NCBI GenBank assembly: GCA_030141605.1
Contig: JAQGDQ010000156.1
Location: 1 to 64,000 of the forward strand
From: Tubiluchus corallicola
Taxonomy: Eukaryota > Priapulida > Priapulimorpha > Priapulimorphida > Tubiluchidae
Direction of reading: 5' to 3'
Length of the DNA: 64,000 nucleotides
Numbering within the stretch: the first letter of the stretch is position 1; each line of letters starts with the position of its first letter. A program made the position numbers and the translations under genes. Positions 36,701 to 49,100 of this stretch are shown one piece after another. The notes beneath the pieces are model-generated. The model was not told the origin of the DNA. It saw only the letters and a list, made by a program, of their open reading frames with translations, and did not search any database.

Positions 36701-37711
36701 TCAGAAGATGAAGATGACAAGTCACAACAACAACAACAAAAGAAAATTGAGCCGACTAAAACGGTACCTATCAGCAACTCTGTGAAAGCAACTAAACAAA
36801 CAGGTGTGCCTAATTCAAGTTCCTCAAGTGATAGTTCGAGTTCAGAGAGTGAAGCAGAGCTTACACAGAAACCAGCTGTACCAGCTAAAGCTACTGCAAG
36901 TCCCTCGTTACACGCTAACGTGCCAAACAAGCCAGAACCACTTGAGTCAAGTTCATCATCTTCCAGCGACAGTTCTGCCTCCGATGAAAAATCAAAGCAC
37001 AGACAAAGTGCAAAAAACATGAATGCAACGAAAGTTACCTCAGCTAAACCAGCTCAGCAAGATTCATCAAGCTCAGATTCTTCTAGTGGTCCTGACCCAA
37101 ATGTTAAGAAGCAAAAAGATTTGCTTGTGCCTATTAGTAAGGCAAATAGACAACAGTCCAGTTCTAGTTCAGATTCAGACAGCAGTTCTTCAAGTTCCCA
37201 GGATCCTGTACAAGTAAGCAAAAAGCAAAAACTTATCACACCAGCCTCACTATCAAACAAACTGCCTACTTCTAGTGATTCATCCTCTGAATCTGAAGCT
37301 GAAGATCACAAAATCTCCAAACCTCTCATACCAAAAGCTACCAGCACTCCAGCTGTAAGTGTGCAACATCAGCAAAAGCCTGGTAATGCTGAATTTGAAG
37401 CAATGATGAATGATAGTAAAGAGAAGCAAAAGGGCAAACTTACTTCAAGCTCCTTTGACATGAAACAGAATAAACCTACACCATTCAGACGCGTAAATTC
37501 TGCTGATGTTGAAATTCACCCACAGTTGAAAAACAATTCTTTTGAGGCGAAAAAAGGAGCTCACGGTGACTGGGGCGAAAAAGCCAATCAGGCTTTTCGA
37601 GGAGTGAAAGGGAAGTCATTTCGACATGAAAAAACGAAAAAGAAACGAGGAAGTTACCGAGGTGGTGCAATCAGTACAACAGTCAATTCAATTCGATTTG
37701 ACGATGATTAA
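33779..37711 (+). CDS. NOLC1: Nucleolar phosphoprotein Nopp140-like (NOLC1)
   Basis: Nopp140/NOLC1 is a heavily phosphorylated nucleolar and Cajal-body chaperone for box C/D and H/ACA snoRNPs. The architecture fits: alternating serine/acidic blocks (SSSSESSSSEDE, CK2-type sites) and lysine-rich linkers, with more than fifteen alternations. The final 80 residues match the SRP40 C-terminal domain (PFRRVNSADVEIHP, then GDWGEKANQAFRGVKGKSFR and KKKRGSYRGG). A block at about 35840-36720 contains six almost identical 46-residue repeats. The first in-frame ATG is at 33779 and a second at 33824. Neither start gives the N-terminal LisH domain of vertebrate NOLC1, so an upstream exon may be missing or the LisH lost. 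CRCP follows on the same strand 420 bp downstream. Confidence 0.9.
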   Translation: MRIFCRKRTYQHPAEMKPQSDLKRKEAAKSYSSSDEEAESPRKKLRSSSSDSESDSSSLRSNSKINSIINKKANQISAISGSNGIKKNTSKTVTKKNSSSSSESDDSSSEDETSLQKNATPAKAAVQGSKKASTLNNAKKRSHSSSESSSSDNEIHSPKKPNKVASLNSGKTDNPSLMLGATIKKSSNSSSEDTSSDNEAVKKQVDKAKDVAGKNVKFSSDAQKDSSSSDSTSESSSNDDKLQQQQTNKVNHTKKVTSGNILVVKKQEAVPHSNSSSDSSSSEDEDVKKSQQQQSKNIKQNKKVAARNLTTVAKQIAATESSSSSESSSSEDGDSKSQQQQSKKIEQNKMETRLNPVAAKKQEAPANSSSSSESSSSEDQSSKSQKQQSKKVEQNKKMMSGTSLMSKKQEAAANSSSSSESSDSEDEKDHRTQQLQSKKNEQNNKITAGNCVAARKQTADLSSSSESSSSEDEDDKLQQQHSQKIEQNKKVIVGNSVSANKQQAILGASSSSESSSSEDEVDKSQQQQNKKMEQNKNVTAGNLVSAKKQHAAPSSDSSSESTSSEDEADKIQQQQSKTVKPNDKVVTGNDKVVSMTAKKPVPNSSSSSDSSDSEEEGHKLRQQKSKKIEQNKKLATGNSMIAAPNSSSSSETSSEEEDDKLQQQKSEKIEQNKNITTGNSMTANQRKANSSSSSESSSSEDEVDKLKQQKSKKIEQNKKVVTGNSMTANKQIIAPKSSSSESSSSEDEVDKLKQQKSKKIEQNKKVVTGNSTTANKQIIAPKSSSSESSSSEDEVDKLKQQKSNKIEQNKKVVTGNSTTANKQIIAPKSSSSESSSSEDEVDKLKQQKSNKIEQNKKVVTGNSTTANKQIIAPKSSSSESSSSEDEVDKLKQQKSNKIEQNKKVVTGNSMTANKQIIAPKSSSSESSSSEDEVDKLKQQKSNKIEQNKKVVTGNSMTANKQIIAPKSSSSESSSSEDEDDKSQQQQQKKIEPTKTVPISNSVKATKQTGVPNSSSSSDSSSSESEAELTQKPAVPAKATASPSLHANVPNKPEPLESSSSSSSDSSASDEKSKHRQSAKNMNATKVTSAKPAQQDSSSSDSSSGPDPNVKKQKDLLVPISKANRQQSSSSSDSDSSSSSSQDPVQVSKKQKLITPASLSNKLPTSSDSSSESEAEDHKISKPLIPKATSTPAVSVQHQQKPGNAEFEAMMNDSKEKQKGKLTSSSFDMKQNKPTPFRRVNSADVEIHPQLKNNSFEAKKGAHGDWGEKANQAFRGVKGKSFRHEKTKKKRGSYRGGAISTTVNSIRFDDD
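35840..36720 (+). repeat. 138-bp coding tandem repeats in NOLC1
   Basis: Six consecutive 138-bp units, each encoding one acidic serine block plus one basic linker (KKIEQNKKVVTGNS). Copies differ by only a few bases, such as ATG/ACG and AAG/AAC, so the expansion is recent and length polymorphism is likely. Confidence 0.93.
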
Positions 37712-38129
37712 CTGGAATACAACTGTTCACTATAGGTATAAAGTACTATTTGCAAAATTCATTATTATAACAGCTTCATGAACTCTGTCCAAGTGATTAT
37801 TTTATGCAAAAACTATGTAACAATTTCCATAATACTTTGCTGAAGGATAGGCATAAGACATGGAAGAATCCACTAAATTTTCCTGCGAATTTGAGTCAGT
37901 TATAATGATCTTTTGATAATTTTTGCCATTAGAAATTTCACGTTGCAGTAGATCATTTACTTTCGCTTTGGACTTACGATGTTGTTTGATGTAAAAGTCC
38001 ACCGTAATAGTCATATTGACCTGTTTAGAGTTGTTCGGCCTTCTAGTTTACGCTTTTTAAGTTAACCTTCTAGTATGAATATTTTCTTATGCATAAAGTT
38101 TTTTTCTGCAGGTTTTTTTATGTAAAAAC

Positions 38130-38555
38130 ATGGAGATCGTGAACGAGAGAGCCGCTCTTTTGTCAAACTATGAAGTGTATGCAGTCCTTAAAGAATTGCA
38201 AGCCAGTTCTGAACACAAAAGTAACTTGAAAAAACATGCTCCTCATCACAAGAAGAATTTGGCTACCATTGCATACGAGACGACAAAGTATTTAGAAAAA
38301 ACGCCATGCGTTCACCAAGATGCCGACTGCATTGAAAGATTCTTGAAAGCAGTCGAGCCTTTTAAGTTGACAAAAGCCGAAAAGTTACAGTTACTTAACC
38401 ATAGACCATCTACTGCTGTGGAAATACAGTTGTTAATTGAAGAGAGTGAAGAAAGACTCTCTGAAGATGAAATTGATAAACTTCTGGACATTGTGGCTAC
38501 TGTGCTACCCGGAGACCAGCAGGAAGTAGAGCCTGAAGAGGCAGAACAAAGCTAA
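38130..38555 (+). CDS. CRCP: RNA polymerase III subunit RPC9 / CGRP receptor component (CRCP)
   Basis: This encodes 141 residues, close to the human protein (148). RPC9 pairs with RPC8 to form the Pol III stalk needed for initiation. In vertebrates the same protein is also called CGRP receptor component. The start is typical (ERAALLSNYEVYAVLKELQ), and the HRDC-like Rpb4/RPC9 core spans residues about 50-120 (KLTKAEKLQLLNHRP near 79-93, EERLSEDEIDKLL near 107-119). An acidic tail follows. The coding region is one exon. A sequence resembling an acceptor (TTTTTTCTGCAG) ends about 18 bp before the ATG, so a 5'-UTR intron is probable. It lies downstream of NOLC1 on the same strand and converges with CSTF2. 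Confidence 0.93.
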   Translation: MEIVNERAALLSNYEVYAVLKELQASSEHKSNLKKHAPHHKKNLATIAYETTKYLEKTPCVHQDADCIERFLKAVEPFKLTKAEKLQLLNHRPSTAVEIQLLIEESEERLSEDEIDKLLDIVATVLPGDQQEVEPEEAEQS

Positions 38556-40023
38556 TCATGCTCTAATACCGTATTTGTACATTATCGTATTCATTACTGC
38601 ACTCATTGAACTTGTAAATACTTGCAAACAAATAATGGCATATTGTTCAAGTGCTCTAGACTCTAAGTTTGTCAAGTGCTCTATTGTGTTTTTAGTAAAA
38701 TTAACATGTAAGGTAAAACTGGATGTGCAACTAAATGTTTTCTTTTATACCAGGTTGGGTTTATTTTTTTGTGTCCTAAATATTTACATCAATATTCGTA
38801 TCTAATAGAGCAAATTGTGCACTTATCAGGTATAGTTTAAAATGTGTTGTATGTCTTGTACCTTTCATAGGATAAAAAATTAAATTTCGGCTTGGTTTTC
38901 AATGGTATTTCTACGATTTTTTGCGGATGCACTCTGGTTTGATTTCAATGTTGCATTTTCCATGATTGCTTCATGAAAAAAAATGTATTGCAACTATATT
39001 GGTTTATTATAAATATGGTAGCTGATAATGTATTATAGTACAGTTTTGGTTTGTATTTTAAGATTGTAGTTTATGTTTGCTTGAATGTGCACTGTATGAT
39101 ACAGTACCTTAATTTACCACTGCTTTATCATCCTTTCACATTTGTTCAGCTCGTGTTCAGTACAGTATTAAAACTTGATTATTATTTGATAAACAAATGA
39201 AATAGCTATTGTCTTGAGCAGGTGGCACAAAGTGTGAAATTAATTGAGAATTTTCTTTGTATACCACTTAACTTAATCAAATGAAATTTGGCATGCGAAT
39301 AAGCGAATAATTTGGTTATTGGTTCTAAAAACCTACGATTTTAATATGTGAAAAGTATCGTTGCAAAGTATGTTATGGTAATGGAGTCAAATAAAAACTG
39401 TTACATGTAAAGAATGTTGTTAATCTACAGGTACGATTGCCAGTATTCTGTAAAGTACACCTGAATTGTGGGGACGTTTTTATTTCATTATAGCTGAATG
39501 CTACGAATCGCATTTCAAAGTAAAAAAACTTTCACTGCCGCATAATATAAATGTGACAGCTGCATTAATGCTCGAGTTTGCCGTATGAGATTAAAGTAAA
39601 AAACGTGAAATTCAAAACCAAACAGTTTTGTATTGTATTGTATTGTATTTTTGTATTGTACAACGACTTTTTTTGCATAAACCAAATAGTGACGTACAGG
39701 ATTTGTTTAAAACTTTAAAGAAAATTATTTTTCCTCTCTGTCTAATTTTTCACTGTTATGAACTTCAATAGGTAGTTAAAGAGACAATGTGTTTCTAAAA
39801 GCAACTGAAGGATACAAAAGTAAAACGTTCCCTATAGAACGTCGCATTATTTCAGTATAATTATTATTATCTGCAATGACAAGCTCGTAAAAATAACTTA
39901 AACATATAGACAAGTAGATTCTCTTTTAGAATGTCATGTTATTATGATGTTTATCTGCAGAGACAGCGCACAAACAGTGTCGCATTTTATGAATAACTGA
40001 CATGACTGAACAAAGACGTGAAG
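38556..40023. other. CRCP and CSTF2 3' UTRs / convergent intergenic region
   Basis: No further coding sequence seen. The interval holds both 3' UTRs, several AATAAA/TTTATT-type motifs and a short (GTATT)n tract near 39628-39660. Confidence 0.5.
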
Positions 40024-40146
40024 TTATTCTCGCGTAGAACTCCGTGCTATTTGTTCTTTCAGTATCAATATACTTTGCCTCTGTTCGGCCGGTAACATTG
40101 CGATCTGTTGATCTGTTAGCTGTAGTACCTGCATGATCAGTGCAGC
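40024..40146 (-). CDS. CSTF2: CSTF2 coding exon 10
   Basis: Encodes the conserved C-terminal three-helix domain ([19 protein letters not shown], then [13 protein letters not shown]), ending SSTRE before TAA at 40026-40024. Acceptor TTTTCTCAACAG. Confidence 0.95.
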   Translation of the reverse strand, partial: AALIMQVLQLTDQQIAMLPAEQRQSILILKEQIARSSTRE

Positions 40147-43100
40147 CTGTTGAGAAAAATAAGACCAAATGAACAATTTGTACAATACGTTAAAGCAGGA
40201 TGAACAATTAGACAATACAGTTTAATATACTCTGACAAATCAAATCCACGATATACACAGACAGGACCAGAACAGTATTACTTCTGACAAGTTTCCTAAA
40301 GGATGAACAAACCCTCGAATACCATTTATTGCATTTTAATATACGATTAAAAATATTTAAATCGCCACAGAAAATATGCGCATAGAATGCTTTGCTTAAA
40401 AATGTAAAAGAAATTTGAATATTTCTTATATCCCAGCAAATGAGCATTGATGCCAGCATATTTGAAAAAAAAATTATGTAAGCTGGTGTACATTGGGCAG
40501 CATGAATGTCGTGAAGGTATGTGTTGCAAAATTTCTACAGTTTGCTTAAAAGTTCCGTTATTCTAATGTTGTGTTTAACTGTGTTTATCTAGAAATGAAT
40601 CGTTCAATCAATTATGATCAAATTTAAAGAGGTTACATTCCTTTAATCAACCTTAAAATGTGTAAGTAAATAACATTAATTGTGTAAATGATTAATTTAC
40701 AGATTTTTGTTAACTTGTAGATACGCATGTGAACTTGCCAACACGTAGCCGGGCTGGTTACTTAGTTTTTACAGTTCGCTCTATAACTTAGAAAATATTC
40801 TGAAGCACCTGGCGGGATAAGTGTTTATATTGCACGGATGACGCCCTTTGTTGTCTAAAATGAACGCCCCAAAGCGTAAAGTAATCACGACTTTAAATTG
40901 GTTTTACTAATTATGAGATGCTTATCACAACTTTATTGCTGAAACTTTCTAACATGTTTCCCAAATATTAAAATAAGCTCAACTTCCAAAGAGACTTGGT
41001 TTTTGCTTTAAGCATAAACAGATCTGCCGAAAAGAAAAATTTTTTTGGTGCAAGATCAAATTGGCCCACCTTCCAACTACATAACCAGTTTTCGGTCCTT
41101 TAATCAAGCAAGCATGTCTACTTAAAAAACTATGAAACTGTACAGTCAAAATAACTCACTACATTACCTAAACAAAATTACATTTTCTGTTTATTTCATA
41201 AATAAAGGTGAATTTTCCGCTTTTTTTTGCAAAGTTACGAATAACATCGTCAATGTCAACTTGTTCAAGTTCGTCTAGTATCTCTACTTCCTCTAACAAA
41301 TATTTCTTACAGCACTGGCTGCATTACAGAGTAAAAAGAAGATCAAGCACATAGATTCCTCCTGTGCTCCTATCGGGACTGCATATCTATATATTAATTC
41401 TACTGGTATATATATATATATATTTATTTATATATTAATTCTACTGGTATATATATATATATATAAGATTCGAGGCTACAGCTTCGACGAGGGCACCATT
41501 TGCGGCGATCTATACATCAAACGAAAGGTCTCGATCTAGTGTCGTCTCATTGATGGTTTATTTTTCGAAACGGGCCCACCGGGAGGAAGGGGTGGCAAAA
41601 AACCTCCAAAAATGGCCATTTTTCGGCTTTTTTTGCAAAAGTTGTACGGCTGAGATGTAGAGAACGGGAACGGGCCGAGGGTGGTGCTGGGTATGAATAG
41701 ATAGCCCGTTCAGCGGTGGGTGTAGTAGGCATATTTAGAATACGCAAAATGTTTTGCAGGGCCTTTGCTAGTCTATAATTAATATATTATATTTGAACTG
41801 CTAATTCATTAAAATTAGGTGCTTTATTTTAGTAATGGCTGCTGGGAAAAAACTGTCCTATAACATATAAGTGTGTGAACTTTAGATCTTGAAAAAGAGG
41901 GCATCTCCAGTTATTTCAAATGGAAAACCCCAATATGTCTGCTAGCAATAGAAGCAAAAGGCTACTAAACACTATTTTCAAGGTATGAGCTATCTAAAAA
42001 AATTTGAAATCCCAATTATCCCCATCAATGATTTTCTACCTCAACTCCATACAAACTATTCATCAAACCTGTGCACTATTATCAAGGTAAACAATATTTC
42101 TGAAAATAATCTCTGACCTCATCAACATACTGACACAAAAATTAAAACCATTCCGGTAAGAGATAATACGTATTTTCAATTATTAAGCTTTCAATCAAAA
42201 TTATTGTGCGCATTATTTGTTTCGAATTGTGGCGGCATGGTGTCACGCTGGCTGTTCTACGCATTTTTCAACTGTACAACCGGGCCTAAAGCACAAGAAA
42301 ACCCTCCACTTAATAAAGCTTAAAAAATTTGTCTCAAAATTTTATACAACTTACATACTACCATTTCGCATGCAGGGCCTGCATTGGCCAAAATGCTGTA
42401 TAAAACGTGTAAATTTAAACTCCCGCGATGACTGTTAGGTGCAGCCATTTTGATGGTATCTCGTTTGAAACAAGTTTAGATAACACTGAGTAAAGTTTGA
42501 AAAAATAATCAGAGCATTTGTAGCATTCATGTTGCTAACTAAGTAAAATTTTAGATTACTGTATCTTGTCAACAAGATTTACAAATATGTTTTTTGATAG
42601 TGAGTGGCGCACCCTGGAGGTAAGTCAGCAACATTTTACCAATTGGCTCAAACATTTTGCCAGGAACAGTATTGCGGGAGACTTAAAATGAAAACAAACA
42701 AAACTTCCTTTCAACACGAGTACGATATATGCATAAAATTGCTGTAAAGTAGTATAATTTTTTAAGGCAATTTTTCTGAAACTTACTTCACTTGTTGTCC
42801 TTTAAAAGACTGAAAGCACTCCCTATACAAAAAATCTCTGTAAATAAGGTATGATATGGCTTGATGATATCCTGATCTCACTATATGGACATAATCATAA
42901 AGACAAAGTGCCCTTTAAGATTGACACTTTGCAAATTGTAGATATGATTCCATTTAATGTGTTTTCTCTAAAGTCATGTCTCAACTAAGTAAATATTGCA
43001 ATAGATGCATACCTTTTCCTGGTCCTGTTGTGTAATACCACCTGCTGAAGTTGGTTGTGGAGGGCCCGCCACACCGCCGGCAGCAAGAAAACCAGCGGCT

Positions 43101-46100
43101 GCAGCTCCGACAGCACCAGCTCCCATTTGCCCTGAGGGAGCATTACGTCCAGGTGGAGCACCGCGAGGATCACGAGGCATTGGACCGCCCATACTCCTCG
43201 CATCGTTAGCCATTGCCCTGGGATCTGCCGGCATGGGTCTCATGTCACCAGCCATGGATGTGGGCATGCCTCTGGGATCTGCAGGAATGCCTCTGGGATC
43301 TGCGGGCATGGCCCTAGGATCAGAGGGCATGCCTCTAGGATCCCTAGGATCAATCCCTCGTGCTCTTGGATCTAATGAAAAACATGAATAAGTGCTTAAA
43401 TTTTATTTTTGCATTATGTAGTTCGACCATGCATGCCAAAAAGAAATCATCTTGGTTAAACAAGTTCACTCCTAATCCATCTACTGATGACCTTAGGCTA
43501 GTAAGCAAAACAATTTAGTAAATGGAGTGTTAAAAAGGGGAAGAAAAGTTTAGAGAAAATTACAGAGAGAAAACCTGTAACATAACTTATCTGCAAGACA
43601 ATATTTTTGTAACTTTATTTTTTTCCACAAAAGCATTCTGTTGTTATAATACAATGGTCAGCATAGGTGCAAAAAAACAAGATCTCATGGAATGCAAAAT
43701 TTGCGAATGTTGATAAAAATTTTGAACTAACAAGCCAGTGTCAGTGGAATTTATTATAACAAAAAAAACAAATTATATACAACAGCACTATTACAATAAT
43801 ATATATGTAGGTTTATGTGAAGTGGGTTTTCCAGAAAGTAACATCAAATTCCAAAAAAACATCAAAATTATTAGAGATAGCCACTAGAAAAAATTATTTT
43901 ACAGATATACCTAATGGCCCAGCTCTGGATGAAGGTGGAATTTGAGCATCTAATCTAGGTATGTCCTCCGGGGGTGCACCAGATCCAGGGAATGGAGGCC
44001 TCATATTAACAGGTGGACCCATTCGTGGCCCTGTTGTTATCATGTTAAAAAATTAATTACAAATGTAACATAAAGATAATGATTATTTATAATACAGTTC
44101 AAGATACTAATTACAACATGACCATTTACTATTTATATGATTTACTGAGTACTTTAGTAATCATTAAAGCAACAATAATTAGAAAGTCTGAAAAATGTTT
44201 GCGCCTTTCCTGGTAGCTATATGCTAGTCATTAGATCACAGTGGTACTTTATACGTTTTGCTTTATAAGTTTATAGAAAATTTACTTTATAAGTTTGTAG
44301 AAAAATCTCTTGTAAATCACCATACTAACTTAAACTCTTATGCATAAACACTCCCAGTACACACGTACATAAAATGCTTCAGTTCAGTTACGGTTCTCAT
44401 TCATTATTGCACTGCACCACACATCCTCAATTGACATAAGGCATTTAAGCACCAAGATCTGTGACACAAGATTTCACTCACACAAACTGATAAAACTCTA
44501 CAAACTGTCACCAATATTAGCCAGTAAAGCTAATGGCCATTCTTTATAAGAATGTATGAACTCTTGACGATTGCATAAGAAACTGATCCAAGTATCTACA
44601 TGTTGAAATTCCACAATAGGGATTATTAAAATGAAAACATACACATAGTTTTCTGCACTAATGAAGTCTGCTCACATTTAATTAAGTTGATCATACATTG
44701 CTTCCAAAGCAGAAAAAATTACAATAAAAACAGAAAAAAGCAAACTCACCTCTCGGATCTCCCAGTAATGGCTCCGGGCCAGGTGGTCTGTCACCAAGCA
44801 ATGCTGGCTTCGGCCCTGATCCCCGAGGAGGACCAGACACAGGTGGACCTCCAAATCCAGACTGAGGTGGACCACTAAACATACCAGCTGTCAACAAAAG
44901 TAATACCATTTGATTGGCCATGGTATGTCATTAGCAAATAAAGTTAAACAAGCCAAGTCTGGACAGTTTTATTTACTAATTCTGGCACTTACCTCTTAAG
45001 GGCAGACATATTCACACCTAAATGAGGATAAAACAGCTCAGCCAGTCTAGTGCCTCATTTTAAGAATTAACCGTGATAATGATAGGTTTCAGTCTTGTCA
45101 CAGCCAGTCAAATTAAACAGACTCAACTAGTGAATGTTGGATCCATACCAGCTTATAGTATGCCAAAATGAATAAAAACCATTACTATTCTTAACAATTA
45201 CATGCAAAATGTACGTTAATTACACAACTGAGATAATTACGTATGGCTATGTTACTGGCAGCACCACACATATGTGGCATATTTTAGATTTTTTAGTGGC
45301 AATTTCAACTTTTACTGTACTATCATTGCACATACAGCATTTACGATAACATCTTACATCTTTGTTGTAAACGCATGTCTTGATCAATATCAGCCTGTGA
45401 AAATTGAGGTGACTGTTGCTGCAATGGTGACTGTGCCATGGGTGCTGACATTGGCGATTGTGCTGCTGGGGGTGGTGGATTTTGCTGCTCATTCAAAACA
45501 ATAGGAGGAATCTGATCTCTTTGTCTGTGTAACATTGCCTACAAAAGTTGAACAGAAATGATTAAAACAGCATTCAGTAGAGTTTCACCCATTCTTTTTT
45601 CTAACAACAATCATCTCATGATTTCGCTATAAAAGTTTTTTGCAACTTCTTCGCTGTTACGTGCATTTTGGCATTTGCTAGTTAGATGGGCACTAGCGCA
45701 TACATCTCAAAAACACGTTGAACAAAAAACAGGTGATGTACCTCTCAGTTCAGAAGTGTTCGGTTCTGACATAGTACACATGTTCGATAGCTCGTGCGTA
45801 AGCACAACAGTAAATTTGAAATTTGAACTTAAAATTTGCAGAGTTTATGTATATCACATTGAATGTTGTACAGTTGCACTGTACTTCAATTTTTGCTTTC
45901 GCAAACACATGCAACACGCTCATGCAATGTATGTGCTTTTAAAAATTTAGTTCAGTTGTGACGTCATCACTTTGGTGGGTTCACCGACATTACATAAGCT
46001 TCTAACCTATTAACTTAATTATCAGAAATGCTTTGGCATTATTACAGGTGTTAAAATGTATACTTTTTACTGCACTTCAAAATGGAACTGGACGTGAAAT

Positions 46101-49100
46101 ATCATCCCATTTTCTTTTAAAATTTACACCCATGATCTCTTCCAATTAACCACGATCACATCAACTGGTTGTTCATCAACACTGCTACAGTTCAATCTTT
46201 TCACAAAATTTATTATAATCAGTCATAAGTTTATATAGATGACTTGTGGTCAAACGAACATGTCTCTTTCATGGTAACACATTAAGTATCCATTTTGCTT
46301 GCCAAAGATAAGAATGAAAATGTGTGAATAGACAGGGCAGAAAATAATGAATACTCCAGCAAATTATTATTATTGTTGTTGTTTGATTATTTAATGCTTA
46401 CGTTGCCAGCATATTTATGTACAACAGCGAAACTTGGGTTTTAATGATTACTCAAGAAAAACAGGTTGACACATTTCGTAGAAGTCTTCTAAGGAAAGTT
46501 TTAAAGATAAGATGGCCATATATAATCAAAAATGAAGATTTATACACCTGAATGAAAGAAATTTCTTGGAGTTCAAAAGTCAAGATCCGAAGATTAAGAT
46601 GGCTAGGACATTTTCTAAGATTAACAAATGAAGCACCAGAAAGAATTACCTTAAAGGAAGCCTTAAAACCTTGCAAAAAACAATCTTGCAAAACCTAAAA
46701 CAACTTGGATAGTAAGATAAATAAAGATGTTCAACAACTTCAACCAAATCTATCTTTAGGAGTAGAACTTACGCTGTTAGCTTGCAGATAGAAGTGGGTG
46801 AAATACTCTAATAAATGTTGATACCTCAATGCTTACAATAGGTGGAATGAGACTTCGAAGAAGAAAATAATGAAATCTCAATAAACTTGCATTGTTTCCG
46901 TAAAAAGACAAAACGCAAAAAAGCGCCTCCAAGTGTTATTCATCAAAAAAAAGTTGAACGTGGAAAGTTTTTATGTTTTTCAGAAAATGAAAAGTTTGAA
47001 GAAATCATGTCAAAACACGTACCACAGCAACTTTTGGATCAATAACTTTCATAATGACTTGAGCTTGAAGCAATGCATAAGCCAGCTGAGGATTCTGTAG
47101 CAGCATGTTTCGAGCCTCATTCGGATTATTCTGTATACACAACTGCAAAAGAAATTATAACAATCAATCAGACTAAAACTATAAATGAAATCCTAATCAC
47201 ATGCCAGCTTTCTAACTTACAAAAATGTTTAGATTAAATGGCGGACAATTTTATAGTTAATGCTCCTCTTCCTTGCAATTTTTTCAAAATCTTGTACAAT
47301 CAATAGCAGACAGAAACATACAAACTTAGAATCAGAATTGGTTAAACTACAAGAAAACACTATTCGAGACTAAAGCATAAAAAGCCGTCTTGAAATTTTA
47401 TATCACTTACAGCACTTGATGCACACAAAACTTGTATTAGTTAGCAGTAGTGCTGTACAAAATTTGTATATTTAAGCTCTCGCAATGACAATTGGGCACA
47501 CCCACTTTAACATTAGGATGTTTAAAACATGTGTAAAAAAATAATCAGGGCATTCTTTGCTAACCAAGCAAAAAACAAATTACTTTGTATTATCAGTAAA
47601 ATTAATAATGTATTTTTTGGTGTTAGCGGTGCACACTGGGATGATAATACAGCGATGTTTTACAAGTTGGTGCAAAGATATTAAATTATTAAGAATTTTC
47701 TTTTCAGTTACGTAAGTCTTTCAAGCAGTTAAGCTTACGTAAGTCTTTCAAGCAGTTAAGCACAGTAACATAACTTTGTATAGAAACTTTTCTGGTACAT
47801 ACTTTAGAACTCTCCTTTCTTCCCATTTAAAAAATAAATAATTAATTAATTAATAATAATCTACATTCAGTTTTGTACGATTTGGCTCACTGCAAGCTAC
47901 AACCCCAGCAATCAACAAGATGGCCTATTTAGTTTGGATGGTAGTGACAAGGCCTGAACCCCTCAAGGCTATGCTTCTGAGCCAGTGAACCAGCAGAGGT
48001 AGCTTAGCCAAATTCCAATGTAAACACATGCAATGTCCACCCTCTATGAGACGAACCAGAATCAGCAAAGCGAATGAAACTGCCCAGAGCGAGCATTCAT
48101 CTCATTCACCCATAAACTTACTGACCAGCCTTAGCACTAATCTGCAGTTTGTGTCACTCATACCACAGTGCAGTGACCACTTGGCCTTGAGCCCCAAATC
48201 TGTGCTAAATTAGACTATACCTTACCTTCATCTGTTTCATGAGCTCATACATCTGCTCAGGTGGTAAACTGGCTACAGCCTTGGATATTGCCTCTGGTGC
48301 TTGTTCTGGATGAACGGGCTCACCGTATAGACTCTCAGCGCGTGGTCCACCCAATGCTTGTTGAAGCTCTGTGAAACAATATTGAGAATTTCAGCAATAT
48401 TTATTTAAAATTTATGCGTTTCTACGGTTCTACAACGTGTAACAAGCAAAATTGGAGAGATTTTACCAGTGACTTGACTGTGAGAACAGTGCTGAATCAA
48501 TACAGCAGCACTTTGCAAAATAAAAAGCTCAAAAGAAAGCACACGCATTTCTTAAAGAAACTGATCAAAATCATAGCGCCACCAGCTGCACTCATAATCA
48601 ACTAAACATTAGAGCTGTAACGATATACCTATGTAACGATACGATACATATCGGGATACTAACTTCACGATACGATGCATATCGCGATACTAACTTCACG
48701 ATACTATACATATTGCGATACTAACTTCACGATACGATATGTGTCGCGACACACATTGAGTTAACATTCGTAGGGTTTAATAAAAAACAAGATTAAGCTG
48801 TTGATACATTACATGCATATATTAAATTTATCAAACAATTTTAACATTGAAAAATGCTAAAATAATTCAGCCATTTCAGAAACTTGTAAGCACTGAGCTT
48901 TCAACAGCTTTGATTTGGCTGGCTACTAGCAGCAGGTCTGCCTTTGTCAAGGTCAAGCTTCCTACATATGATTGAATTGTTTGACACTGTGTTTATCAGC
49001 AGGCAGTCTAGCTTTTGCTAAATGCTAATGATTCACATTATCGCAATACTGAAGCATTTTGACGATACGCGTATTGTTACGATACATCGATGTATCATTA

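Noticed and set aside
33805-37260. Leu/Ser/Cys-rich minus-strand proteins up to about 400 residues
   Set aside because: Antisense shadows of the NOLC1 serine/acidic repeats.
37802-38014. 70-codon minus-strand frame between NOLC1 and CRCP
   Set aside because: Looks fairly protein-like (MTITVDFYIKQHRKSKAKVN), but I recognise no family. It overlaps the probable NOLC1 3' flank and CRCP 5' region; kept only as a possibility.
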